Source: Akkermansia sp.
GTDB taxonomy: Bacteria > Verrucomicrobiota > Verrucomicrobiia > Verrucomicrobiales > Akkermansiaceae
DNA length: 51,010 bases
Reading direction: 5' to 3'
NCBI GenBank assembly: GCA_017472085.1
Contig: JAFUQZ010000032.1
Location: 1-51,010 of the forward strand
The position numbers and the translations under genes were made by a program. Of the stretch, positions 1 to 7,839 are shown one piece after another; position 1 is the stretch's first letter, and the number at the start of each line of letters is the position of its first letter. The notes below the pieces were generated by a model. That model ran no database searches. It worked only from the letters and a program-made list of their open reading frames with translations, and had not been told where the DNA came from.

Positions 1-417
1 ATTCATGGTCGTATCAGAGGTTGTGGCACAATCGGTGCCGGAGTTAAGGTTGGCAGAAGCGAGTGCTGCTGCGTTTTCGGAGGTGATGTTGGTAACATCG
101 GCGGCATTCACGTCAGAGACGGAACCATTGGCGGGGGTGTCATTATTTGTAGACATAGTTGTAATAGTGTTGGAATGGTTGTTATCGGCTTCAGCGGAAG
201 CGGGAGCTTCGGCTGCGGCGTCAAAGTTAATGGAATCGGTGGAAACAGCGGACGGAGGTTCAGCCTTGAGGCTGGCAATCTGTTCGGTTTCACCGGGGGA
301 AGCAGCGCATGCGTTGAGTTCAACTGAGGGCTGCACGGTCTGCACGCAGGAGTTATCCCGGGCATCTTCCTCGGCCTGGCCGGAGGAAACTTTTTCGATA
401 TTTTTATGGTAGGGCAT
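1..417 (-). CDS. Hypothetical protein, N-terminal part (runs off left edge)
   Basis: An open frame starts at an ATG at 417-415 and stays open for 139 codons to the window edge, so the stop is not visible. The translated part begins MPYHKNIEKV and is rich in Ala, Ser, Thr, Asn and Asp, with no hydrophobic segment; it looks disordered or linker-like. A good promoter (TTGACA, 16 bases, TACAAA) lies about 65 bases upstream on the same strand, which supports the minus strand over the competing plus-strand frame. It follows the GT11-like gene on the same strand. I do not recognise the family; the domain that would identify it lies outside the window. Confidence 0.5.
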   Translation of the reverse strand, partial: MPYHKNIEKVSSGQAEEDARDNSCVQTVQPSVELNACAASPGETEQIASLKAEPPSAVSTDSINFDAAAEAPASAEADNNHSNTITTMSTNNDTPANGSVSDVNAADVTNITSENAAALASANLNSGTDCATTSDTTMN

Positions 418-488
418 TCTTCATGCGAAATATTGTTTGGCGGCTGGGGCGGTATAGTGGACTACTGCTCACGGCACGCCGGGGTGGA

Positions 489-516
489 TTTGTACTGAAA
501 ATGATTCCGATGTCAA
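489..516 (-). promoter_or_regulatory. Sigma70-like promoter for the left-edge gene
   Basis: On the minus strand TTGACA (516-511) and TACAAA (494-489) are separated by 16 bases. The box lies in the gap between the GT11-like gene and the left-edge gene, giving a leader of about 65 bases. Confidence 0.5.
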
Positions 517-593
517 TCGGTTCGGTCGGCAGGGCGGGGTTCAGGGCGGATGTTTATTCATATTGGTCGGTGTTGGTGGGTGCAAGAGGCTGC

Positions 594-1517
594 TTAAATC
601 TTCATCCACGCAGAGCCGGCAATATCCGGTAGGGAGTTGCCGTTAGCGATATACCAGAAGTTCGGGACAATGACCTGCGACGGTTTGCCGAGCCATGCGG
701 CCCACCAGGAAAGAGAATCAATGGAGGTGATGAGATGCTGCATTTCCGACATGCGGCGCAGCATGCTGAAAGCGTTGAGGTGTTCTGCTCTGAAAGAAAA
801 GCGAGAAAACTCGGGGATATCAACCAAAAGAGAAACGGCTAGAGCGGGAGTGGCGCTGAAAATGGTGAGTTCGCGAATTTCCTGTGGGATATGGGCGGCA
901 GCCCGCATCAGATAGTAACAGGAGGCCAGACGGAACTTGCTGAGGAGGAAAGAACCCTCACCGGCATTGATGAAAATGCCGTAGGAGCCGGGTTCTTTTT
1001 TATCGGCCACGAGAGAGCCGAAGAGGCGGCGAATTTCTTTTTCCCTGTCTGCAAAGTAAAGGGGGGATTTGAAGTAGCCTTTAAGGGAACCTTCATTTAT
1101 GCTCTCCGGGATGGGCGTATACGGTGCGGAGGCGGGCTCACGGTAGGCTATTGGTTCATTGAGATTATCGCCGGTGCCGGGGATGCAGATATCGCGGAGA
1201 GCTCGGCGGAGCGATTTAGAGGTTTTGCTGTGCGCCCAGGGGATGCGGCAAGCCAGGCGATGGCGTTTGGCGTGGGCATAGACGGCGGCGATGGCGAACA
1301 TCAGGTCCCCAAGTTCCATGCCCTTGAGAAAATAGGGGGAAATATGCGGTACATCATCTTCCGGAGGAGATGCGGCGGCTGTGGTTTCTGTCACAGTTTC
1401 TTTCGTCGCCGGGGAAACGAAGTGTCTGAGGATGGGCCAACGGCTCAGACCGGGAATGATGCTGCCGCGTTTGCCTTTCGGCGCGGAGCTCGGGGGTACT
1501 ATGAATGGATTGTTCAT
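594..1517 (-). CDS. GT11 (alpha-1,2-fucosyltransferase)-like protein, degenerate
   Basis: A 307-residue protein. Its layout resembles glycosyltransferase family 11: a GMELGDLMFAIAAVYAHAK stretch near residue 67 matches the usual GxLGNQxFQYAxAxALA start, and a C-terminal SIDSLSWWAAWLG segment matches the family's SSFSWWGAWL motif, followed by VIVPNFWY. The family normally carries HxRRGD for GDP-fucose binding; here the equivalent stretch reads GIFINAGEGS. The protein may therefore be inactive, use another donor, or belong to a divergent branch. About 60 extra N-terminal residues are Pro/Ser/Thr-rich. It is divergent from gltX. Membership of GT11-like folds is likely; fucosyl transfer is not shown. 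Confidence 0.6.
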   Translation of the reverse strand: MNNPFIVPPSSAPKGKRGSIIPGLSRWPILRHFVSPATKETVTETTAAASPPEDDVPHISPYFLKGMELGDLMFAIAAVYAHAKRHRLACRIPWAHSKTSKSLRRALRDICIPGTGDNLNEPIAYREPASAPYTPIPESINEGSLKGYFKSPLYFADREKEIRRLFGSLVADKKEPGSYGIFINAGEGSFLLSKFRLASCYYLMRAAAHIPQEIRELTIFSATPALAVSLLVDIPEFSRFSFRAEHLNAFSMLRRMSEMQHLITSIDSLSWWAAWLGKPSQVIVPNFWYIANGNSLPDIAGSAWMKI

Positions 1518-1525
1518 GAGGGTGT

Positions 1526-1531
1526 TTTATA
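1526..1531 (-). promoter_or_regulatory. Possible -10 box of the GT11-like gene
   Basis: TATAAA on the minus strand ends 8 bases before the ATG at 1517. No good -35 is seen at 16-18 bases. The spacing matches the other start-proximal -10 boxes in this window. Confidence 0.3.
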
Positions 1532-1702
1532 TGGTTGGAAATGAGCCGCAAATGCTTGATGTGCGGCGTGTGAATTCTGCTTTAGCACAACATCGGGCAA
1601 ATGGCAACCCTGAGGCAGAGTTATTCTCTTTGTTTGCGCGAACGAAAAGAGAAAGTTCGGGGTTCATGGCGTCGCCATGTCGGATACCGACATTGTTTGC
1701 AC

Positions 1703-1731
1703 TTGAAAAAAGCGGGCAAAAGGTGTATAAG
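1703..1731 (+). promoter_or_regulatory. Promoter of gltX, start-proximal
   Basis: TTGAAA (1703-1708), a 17-base spacer and TATAAG (1726-1731). The -10 ends only 6 bases before the gltX ATG, so transcription from it would begin at or next to the start codon. The AAGG at 1729-1732 could alternatively be a ribosome binding site for a longer transcript. Confidence 0.5.
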
Positions 1732-1737
1732 GCGCGC

Positions 1738-3093
1738 ATGTCAACGAATGTCCGCACACGCTTTGCACCCTCCCCGACCGGCTATCTGCACATCGGCGGA
1801 GCCCGCACCGCCCTCTTTAATTACCTCTTTGCCCGTAAGATGGGCGGCACATTCATCCTGCGAATCGAGGACACCGACCAGGAACGCCATGTGGAAGACG
1901 CCATGAAGGCCATCTTCACCGGCATGGAATGGCTCGGGCTGGACTGGGATGAAGGCGAAGGCAAGGGCGGCGACTATGCCCCCTACTACCAGAGTCAGCG
2001 CAAGGACATCTACGACCGCTACTTCCGGAAGCTGGTGGACATGGGGCGCGTATATGAATGCCCTGCCCCCAACAAGCGTGACAAGAACGGCGATGAGATT
2101 CCCGGCACCAGCGAGGGCACGGTCTGGCGCTTCCGCTTCAAGCGCGAGGGGGTCATGACGCTTCATGACCTCGTCTGCGGCGATATCTCCGTGGACTACA
2201 ACAACGTGGACAACACCCCGGACATGGTGGTGAAGCGCACGGACGGCTCCTACATCTTCCACCTGGTCAACGTGGTGGATGACATCGAGATGAAAATCAC
2301 GCACGTCATCCGCGGTGAAGACCACATCATGAACACTTTCAAGCATCTGCAGCTCTTTGATGCCTTCGGTATCGAGCCGCCGGTGTATGCCCACATTCCC
2401 CTCATCCAGAACCCGGACGGTTCCAAGATGAGCAAGCGCGATGTGGGCGCCCAGCTGGGCAATTACCCGGAGGAGGGTTTCCTGCCGGATGCGGTCATCA
2501 ACTTCATTGCGCTGCTGGGCTGGAGTCCGAAGAGCGATGACGAGGTGTTCACCAAGCAGCAGCTTATCGACCTCTTCTCGCTGGAGAATGTGAACCGCGC
2601 CGCCGCCAAGTTCGACATCACCAAGTGCAAATGGATGAACCAGCAGCACATCATGCGACTGGAACCGCAGAAGTTTGTCGAGCTGGCCCTCCCCTTCTGC
2701 TCCGCCGCCGGACTGCAGGACACGCCGCAGCTGCGCGAGACGCTGCCCAGTGTGCAGACCAAGGTGCAGCTGCTCAGCGAGGCTCCCGCCTGGGTGAAGT
2801 GGGTGCAGGTGCTGGAGTATGAGGCTGAATCCATGGCGAAGCTCCAGGACAACGCCCGCGAGATGCTCAACCTCTTTGCCGCCGCAGCCCGCGAGCTGCC
2901 GGAGTGGAATGGTGAGGAAGCCATGAAGCTCGTCAAGCCCATGACGAAAGAGCACGGCGTCAAGGTAGGCGCCATGATGTTCCCGCTCCGCATGGCCCTC
3001 ACCGGCACGCACGCCGGCCCCGGCATCGATGTCATCATGCAGGTGCTCGGCCGCGATGAAGTGCTGCGACGCATCGAAATCTTCCCCTGCTGA
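1738..3093 (+). CDS. gltX: Glutamate--tRNA ligase
   Basis: Class I aminoacyl-tRNA synthetase that charges tRNA(Glu) in the cytoplasm. The 451-residue protein begins MSTNVRTRFAPSPTG and carries the HIGH-type motif as HIGG at 18-21 and the KMSKS-type motif as KMSKR near residue 230, followed by a helical anticodon-binding region. The frame is open upstream to 1381, but homology starts at 1738 and the promoter just before it supports that start. The length is typical of the shorter GltX forms. queA follows 22 bases later, so the two are probably cotranscribed. Confidence 0.95.
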   Translation: MSTNVRTRFAPSPTGYLHIGGARTALFNYLFARKMGGTFILRIEDTDQERHVEDAMKAIFTGMEWLGLDWDEGEGKGGDYAPYYQSQRKDIYDRYFRKLVDMGRVYECPAPNKRDKNGDEIPGTSEGTVWRFRFKREGVMTLHDLVCGDISVDYNNVDNTPDMVVKRTDGSYIFHLVNVVDDIEMKITHVIRGEDHIMNTFKHLQLFDAFGIEPPVYAHIPLIQNPDGSKMSKRDVGAQLGNYPEEGFLPDAVINFIALLGWSPKSDDEVFTKQQLIDLFSLENVNRAAAKFDITKCKWMNQQHIMRLEPQKFVELALPFCSAAGLQDTPQLRETLPSVQTKVQLLSEAPAWVKWVQVLEYEAESMAKLQDNAREMLNLFAAAARELPEWNGEEAMKLVKPMTKEHGVKVGAMMFPLRMALTGTHAGPGIDVIMQVLGRDEVLRRIEIFPC

Positions 3094-3115
3094 TAGCCTC
3101 CGCCCACACAAAGCC

Positions 3116-4093
3116 GTGCGTACCGTCGATTTCGATTATCACCTGCCGGAGGAGCTCATAGCCGACCGCCCGCTGCCGGACAGAGCCGCCAGCCGCATGC
3201 TGGTGGTTCACCGCGACTCCGGCCTCATCGAGCACCGCCGGTTCAGCGATATCCTCGATTACGTGCGACCGGGTGACCACTTCGTGCTCAACGATACGAA
3301 AGTGATACCTGCCCGCTACTTCAGCAATGACGGCGGTATCGAGCTTGTCCGCGCCGGAATGATGGGCGAGCTCGTCTGGAAATGCATGGTGCGTCCCGGC
3401 AAGAAGATGAAAATCGGGCGCACGGTTCAGGTGGGCGAGGCCACCGGTACCGTGGAAGCCATAGATGACGAGGGCTATCGCTTCATCCGATGGGACAGAC
3501 CCGTGGATGAGGAAACATACGGTCGGCTCGCCCTCCCGCACTACATGAACCGCGAGAGTGAACCGGCCGACAAAGAGCGCTACCAGACCATCTATGCCGC
3601 CCATGAGGGCGCCATTGCCGCCCCCACCGCAGGGCTCCACTTCACGCCGGAAATCCTGGCATCCGTGCCGCATTCCTTCGTGACACTGCATGTCGGCGTG
3701 GGCACATTCCGCCCCGTCAAGGCAGAGCTGATTGCAGACCACCACATGCACACCGAGAGTTTCTGCATGCCGGAGGCCACCTCTGCCGCCATTGAAGCCG
3801 CGCAGCGAGTTATCGCCGTGGGCACCACCAGCGTCCGCGTCATGGAAACCCTGGCCGCCCGCCACGGGCGTCCCCTGCCCCCGGGCTATGGAGAGACCAA
3901 CATCTTCATCTATCCCGGCTTTGAATACAAAGTGACAGATGCCCTGCTGACCAACTTCCACCTGCCGCAGAGCACCCTCATCATGCTTGTCTGTGCCTTT
4001 GCCGGCAAAGAGCTCATCATGGAGGCCTATCGGCAGGCCGTCGAGCAGCGCTACCGCTTCTTCTCCTACGGCGACTGCATGCTCATCCTCTGA
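3116..4093 (+). CDS. queA: S-adenosylmethionine:tRNA ribosyltransferase-isomerase
   Basis: Transfers and isomerises the ribosyl group of S-adenosylmethionine onto 7-aminomethyl-7-deazaguanine in tRNA, the step giving epoxyqueuosine. The start is taken as GTG at 3116 because the family begins FDYxLPEELIA and this is the first start before VDFDYHLPEELIA. Family stretches are visible: RPLPDRAASRMLV, FVLNDTKVIPAR, APTAGLHFTPE, HVGVGTFRPV and the C-terminal TNFHLPQSTL. At 325 residues it is somewhat shorter than the E. coli protein. It follows gltX by 22 bases with no clear ribosome binding site, which suggests coupled translation. No other queuosine gene is in the window. Confidence 0.92.
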   Translation: MRTVDFDYHLPEELIADRPLPDRAASRMLVVHRDSGLIEHRRFSDILDYVRPGDHFVLNDTKVIPARYFSNDGGIELVRAGMMGELVWKCMVRPGKKMKIGRTVQVGEATGTVEAIDDEGYRFIRWDRPVDEETYGRLALPHYMNRESEPADKERYQTIYAAHEGAIAAPTAGLHFTPEILASVPHSFVTLHVGVGTFRPVKAELIADHHMHTESFCMPEATSAAIEAAQRVIAVGTTSVRVMETLAARHGRPLPPGYGETNIFIYPGFEYKVTDALLTNFHLPQSTLIMLVCAFAGKELIMEAYRQAVEQRYRFFSYGDCMLIL

Positions 4094-4100
4094 TTGGGAA

Positions 4101-4120
4101 TTACGATTTACGAATTACGA
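4101..4120 (+). repeat. Short 7-base tandem repeat after queA
   Basis: TTACGA occurs three times with a period of 7 (4101, 4108, 4115), directly after the queA stop. The stretch 4094-4276 holds no gene. It also contains a GCGCG-TA-GCGCGC palindrome near 4203-4217 and two ATCGTAC copies near 4227 and 4247. It marks the left edge of the acquired region. Confidence 0.5.
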
Positions 4121-4276
4121 AGGACGAATTTTTAAAGTTTCGCTCGCTTTGCGCGTCGGACAAACGCCGAAGAAACACGCTTAGCGTAATCGCCCCCCCT
4201 TTCGCGCGTAGCGCGCTAACTTCTCCATCGTACGTTGTTCTTTGTAAATCGTACATCCCGTTAAATTTTAAGAACG

Positions 4277-4391
4277 TTATACTAGGCATTTACCTGTCAC
4301 CCAAAAACGCATGGCTTCCGCCACTTGCGGCAGATTCAGATAGCGGGTGCGCAGCAAGTCTGTACTGCGGTGGCCCATCTCGATTCCCAGT
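4277..4391 (-). pseudogene. 3' remnant of a second tyrosine recombinase
   Basis: Read on the minus strand this encodes IEMGHRSTDLLRTRYLNLPQ and then VAEAMRFWVTG before a stop at 4277. It corresponds to the last ~40 residues of the intact recombinase upstream, including its GH and RYLN catalytic motifs. Nothing 5' of it in this frame resembles a recombinase: the frame is open only because it runs antiphase through the intact gene. It is a leftover 3' end, either from an older integrase or from partial duplication. Confidence 0.75.
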
Positions 4392-4497
4392 AGTTTCGAA
4401 GACGAGCCCATCAGCCACATGCCCAAAACTGCCTGGCTTCCTCCACCCGCGGCAGATTCAGATAGCGGGTGCGCAGCAAGTCTGTGCTGCGGTGCCC
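4300..4497. repeat. Imperfect direct repeat (two copies, 122 bases apart)
   Basis: 4300-4375 and 4422-4497 align without gaps at an offset of 122 bases, with a 37-base identical core (4327-4363 and 4449-4485). The second copy is the 3' end of the intact recombinase and the first is the remnant. The core spans the codons for the catalytic Tyr region. Confidence 0.8.
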
Positions 4498-5514
4498 CAT
4501 TTCCAACTGCAGCGCTCCCAAATCCCGGAAATACGCCGCATGATAACTCGCAAATGTATGCCGGCACACATCCGGCACCCATTGTCCGGGTGCAAAACCC
4601 GCCGCGCGTCGCAATCTCAGCCATCGCGCTTCCCAGTTGCGAGGAATCCGCAGCCGCATCCCTCGCAACAACTCCCGCCGCCGCAGCGGCACCACACGGC
4701 CGCCTCCCGTCTTGCTGCACCGCCCCGGCACCACCACACAGCCGCGCTCCGTCTGCACATCCTGCGTCTGCAATCTCGCCACCTCCTGTGGGCGTAACCC
4801 GCAGTACAGCAAAAGGTGAAGCGATAAACGCATCTCCCTGTGCTCCGGCAACTGCACAGCGGCCTCCAACCTCTCCACCTCCTCCCGCCGCAGCGGCACA
4901 ATCTCTCGCTCCTGCACCCTCGGCACCTCCACCCGCGCCACCGGATTTTCCGCACACCACTCCTGCCGCATCCCGTGCGCGAACACACTATGCAGCATCG
5001 CCCGCCCCTTGCGAAACGAACTCGCACTCCCCCCGAACGCCGCCTGTAACAACTCTCGACACTCGCGGGTACTCATCGCCCGCAGCGGACGCTCCGCCAT
5101 CCCCGCCACCCGCAGCAAACGCCGCGCATAGTGGCGCAAATCCCGCCGCGTCGTTGGCCGCCGCTCCGCGCGCGCCTCTACACTCGCCCACACCGCTGTT
5201 TCGAAAGAAACCGTATGCTCCTGCTTCTCCAACTCTTTTGCACCTAACTCAATCATTTGCATACAACATTGAATCACCCCGAGCGCCGGAGTTTCGGAGG
5301 CGCGAGCCTCGGCATAGAAAGAAAGGTTTCCTTTTTGACGAAGCCGGGCCGCTCTTACCGCAGCACAGGCCACCTGAGCAGCTTCCAAAACATCCACGCC
5401 GGTGCTTTTCAACAACTCCAAAGCAGCCAACTCCTCGCTCATCTCTAATACCAAGCGCGCCGCATCCCTGCTGCCCAACGGCAACTCCTCCATGATTTTC
5501 TCAGTTGTTTTCAT
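4411..5514 (-). CDS. Tyrosine recombinase/integrase
   Basis: A 367-residue site-specific recombinase. The C-terminal catalytic domain shows Arg241 in LLLYCGLRPQEVARL, Arg318 in VCRHTFASY, His341 in MGHRS and the nucleophile Tyr351 in RTRYLN. The usual first His of the HxxR box is Asp315 here (DVCR). The middle part (about 145-225) is the SAM-like core-binding domain. It is divergent from the restriction-modification operon 350 bases away and is probably the mobility gene of this island. The C-terminus is followed by a second copy of its own last 40 codons. A palindrome lies just upstream of the start. Confidence 0.88.
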   Translation of the reverse strand: MKTTEKIMEELPLGSRDAARLVLEMSEELAALELLKSTGVDVLEAAQVACAAVRAARLRQKGNLSFYAEARASETPALGVIQCCMQMIELGAKELEKQEHTVSFETAVWASVEARAERRPTTRRDLRHYARRLLRVAGMAERPLRAMSTRECRELLQAAFGGSASSFRKGRAMLHSVFAHGMRQEWCAENPVARVEVPRVQEREIVPLRREEVERLEAAVQLPEHREMRLSLHLLLYCGLRPQEVARLQTQDVQTERGCVVVPGRCSKTGGGRVVPLRRRELLRGMRLRIPRNWEARWLRLRRAAGFAPGQWVPDVCRHTFASYHAAYFRDLGALQLEMGHRSTDLLRTRYLNLPRVEEARQFWACG

Positions 5515-5862
5515 AACTCTTTATTGGTAGATGGGGTAAGTATTCCGAATACTGGGTCAAGATTTTTCTGCCTGTTTTTACCCAAAACGGAATTTTATTC
5601 GGTACAATACAATGGGTTATGTAATCCGTCAATATCCGAGCGGTGTGTTTCACTTTATGCCCTCCCTTCAATGGAGAATTGGCAGTCAACATGTTAAGTC
5701 TTGTCTACTGTGGGGGTATTCGGAAAGATGTAAAATCCCTCGGGGAGGTGTACCCTGATAACTTACAACCGATAACTACTGCATGCGAGGGAGCAGAGAA
5801 AGTGAGCCCCGCCGCAAGCGTAAACGCTTCCAACAAATTGAAACTCATAAAACTCAGATACC
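5515..5862. other. Intergenic region between integrase and mod
   Basis: This 348-base AT-rich region holds no convincing gene. A 77-codon plus-strand frame (5643-5876) overlaps the mod start and resembles no family. It contains a palindrome at 5540-5552, a related GTATTCGG at 5716, and a minus-strand TTGACC at 5561-5556 that could be the -35 of the integrase, though no matching -10 is clear. I find no clear promoter for mod. Confidence 0.5.
5540..5552. repeat. Palindrome upstream of the integrase gene
   Basis: GTATTC-C-GAATAC is a perfect 6-base inverted repeat around one base. It sits 26 bases upstream of the integrase ATG, next to a TTGACC. It could be an operator or a recombinase binding site; neither is shown. 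Confidence 0.4.
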
Positions 5863-7827
5863 ATGAAAAAGCTTAACATGCAGAGCCTCGATGTGGTTGT
5901 TTCCAATGTCGAGAAAATCGCTCATCTCTTCCCAAATTGTGTCACAGAGCGCTTAAACAAGGACGGCAAGCCGGAACTTGCCATCGACTTCGAAAAGCTC
6001 CAAGCAGAACTCTGCAACGATATCATTGCCGGGAGCGAGGAACGCTATCAGTTCACCTGGCCGGATAAACGCGCTGCCGCGCGGCTGGCTAATACTCCCA
6101 CCACCATGACCCTGCGCCCTTGCCGCGAGGAAAGTGTGGATTTTGATAACACCCAGAATCTGTACATTGAGGGCGATAATCTGGATGTTCTCAAAGTTTT
6201 GCGCGAAACATACCTTGGTAAGGTAAAGATGATTTATATCGACCCGCCTTACAATACGGGACACGATTTTGTGTACAATGATGACTTTGCTGAAAGTTAT
6301 GAAGAGTTTGCTAAATCATGCAAAGCATACGATGAGGAGGGGAATTTACAATTTAATCCCAAGGAAAATGGAGAATCTAACGGCAGATTCCATACGGATT
6401 GGCTCAATATGATGTATCCTCGATTAAAGGTCGCGAGAGATTTACTTAGCGAGGATGGGTTTATCTTTATTTCCATTGACGACAATGAAGTCCATAACCT
6501 GAAAAAAATTTGCGATGAGGTTTTTGGTTCGCACAACTATATGAATCAATTCGCATGGGTTTCTAATATTACAGGCAGACAAATTTCTGGCCGAGGTGCT
6601 GCAAAAACATGGGAAAGCGTGCTGGTGTATTGTAAAAATATAGCAGATTCTTATGGTCTGAATGTAGATATTTCTTTTGCGAAAGAAAAGATGCCAGATT
6701 CGTACAAGGGATTTAATAAAGATATTCGCACAGATAGTAGAGGTGCTTTTGCAGTAGGCGATACTCTTTATAACCACAATCGAAAATTCAATGAAGAAAC
6801 TCGTCCCAATCTTGTATTTTCCATTTTCTATAATCCCGAAACAGAAGAGATTATAACTGGCGATATCGGAGAAGTAAAATCCGGTTTTGTTGAGCTTCCT
6901 CCTCATGAAAATGGTGACGGTATTCACAAGTATCATGCATGGAGATGGTCTAAACAAAAAATCGCTAATGAGTGTTATGACTTAATTGTTCTGAACACAT
7001 CGAGAGGTGGATATGAAATATATACTCGAATACGTGAATTTGATAATACTCTTCTCAAAGACATTATTACAAATATTTCTAACGGATATTCGGAAGTTCA
7101 AAAATTATTCGATGACAAAAAATATTTTGACTATCCTAAATCTGTTGATTTGTTGAGAACCTTTATTGGAGCAATTCGCAATAAAGACTCTATCATTATA
7201 GACTTCTTCTCTGGTTCTGGAACAACTGCTCACGCAGTTATGCGGCTGAACGCAGAAGACGGAGGCAATCGAAAATTTATTATGGTACAGCTGCCTGAGA
7301 AAACAGATGAGAAGAGTGAAGCCTTCAAGGACGGTTACTATAACATTTGCGAAATAGGCAAAGAACGCATCCGGCGAGCAGGAAAGAAAGTTAAAGAAGA
7401 AGCCGGATTGCAGGGGCAAAATCTGGACATCGGATTCCGAGTGTTAAAGCTGGATAGCTCCAACATGGCAGATGTCTATTACACGCCGCAGGAATCCGGG
7501 CAGCAAACCCTCTTTGATGAGAACGTGAAGCCTGATCGCAGCAACGAAGATTTGCTCTTCCAAGTGATGCTTGATTTAGGCATCGAACTGTCTGCAAAGA
7601 TTGAAGTCAAACAGATAGCCGGTAAGACGGTGCATTTTGTGGATGGTAATTATCTCGTGGCGTGTTTTGACAGCGAGGTCAACGAAAGCACCATCACAGA
7701 AATTGCCAGGCTGCAACCTGTTTATTTCGTCATGCGCGATGCCTCTGCGGCGAGCGACAACGTGATTGACAATTTCGAGCAGATTTTCAAGCACTACTCT
7801 CCCGATACCAATTGCAGAATCATCTAA
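5863..7827 (+). CDS. mod: Type III restriction-modification system methyltransferase (Mod)
   Basis: Adenine-N6 DNA methyltransferase that supplies both methylation and target recognition to the type III complex. The 654-residue protein has the catalytic motif DPPY at 127-130 (IYIDPPYNTG) before the AdoMet-binding DFFSGSG at 447-453, the beta-group order usual for Mod. The segment between them holds the target recognition domain. Base composition shifts here: about 6290-7350 is clearly more AT-rich than both ends of the gene, which suggests exchange of the recognition domain. The res gene starts 12 bases after the stop. No long simple repeat suggesting phase variation is visible. Confidence 0.93.
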   Translation: MKKLNMQSLDVVVSNVEKIAHLFPNCVTERLNKDGKPELAIDFEKLQAELCNDIIAGSEERYQFTWPDKRAAARLANTPTTMTLRPCREESVDFDNTQNLYIEGDNLDVLKVLRETYLGKVKMIYIDPPYNTGHDFVYNDDFAESYEEFAKSCKAYDEEGNLQFNPKENGESNGRFHTDWLNMMYPRLKVARDLLSEDGFIFISIDDNEVHNLKKICDEVFGSHNYMNQFAWVSNITGRQISGRGAAKTWESVLVYCKNIADSYGLNVDISFAKEKMPDSYKGFNKDIRTDSRGAFAVGDTLYNHNRKFNEETRPNLVFSIFYNPETEEIITGDIGEVKSGFVELPPHENGDGIHKYHAWRWSKQKIANECYDLIVLNTSRGGYEIYTRIREFDNTLLKDIITNISNGYSEVQKLFDDKKYFDYPKSVDLLRTFIGAIRNKDSIIIDFFSGSGTTAHAVMRLNAEDGGNRKFIMVQLPEKTDEKSEAFKDGYYNICEIGKERIRRAGKKVKEEAGLQGQNLDIGFRVLKLDSSNMADVYYTPQESGQQTLFDENVKPDRSNEDLLFQVMLDLGIELSAKIEVKQIAGKTVHFVDGNYLVACFDSEVNESTITEIARLQPVYFVMRDASAASDNVIDNFEQIFKHYSPDTNCRII

Positions 7828-7839
7828 GCCTTGGGTAGT

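Noticed and set aside
5..412. Plus-strand 135-codon frame at the left edge
   Set aside because: The minus strand has an open frame across the same stretch with a good promoter and a sensible start, and it continues the direction of the neighbouring gene.
1741..3111. Long minus-strand frame opposite gltX (456 codons), and similar long antisense frames opposite queA, the pil genes, mmdB, mmdA, murC-murB and ddl
   Set aside because: They mirror well-identified genes in GC-rich DNA, their translations resemble no family, and they have no start signals.
4347..5495. Plus-strand Pro/Ala-rich frame opposite the integrase
   Set aside because: Low-complexity translation; the minus strand carries the recombinase catalytic residues.
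5643..5876. Small plus-strand frame before mod
   Set aside because: It overlaps the mod start, has no recognisable domain and no ribosome binding site. It cannot be excluded but is unsupported.
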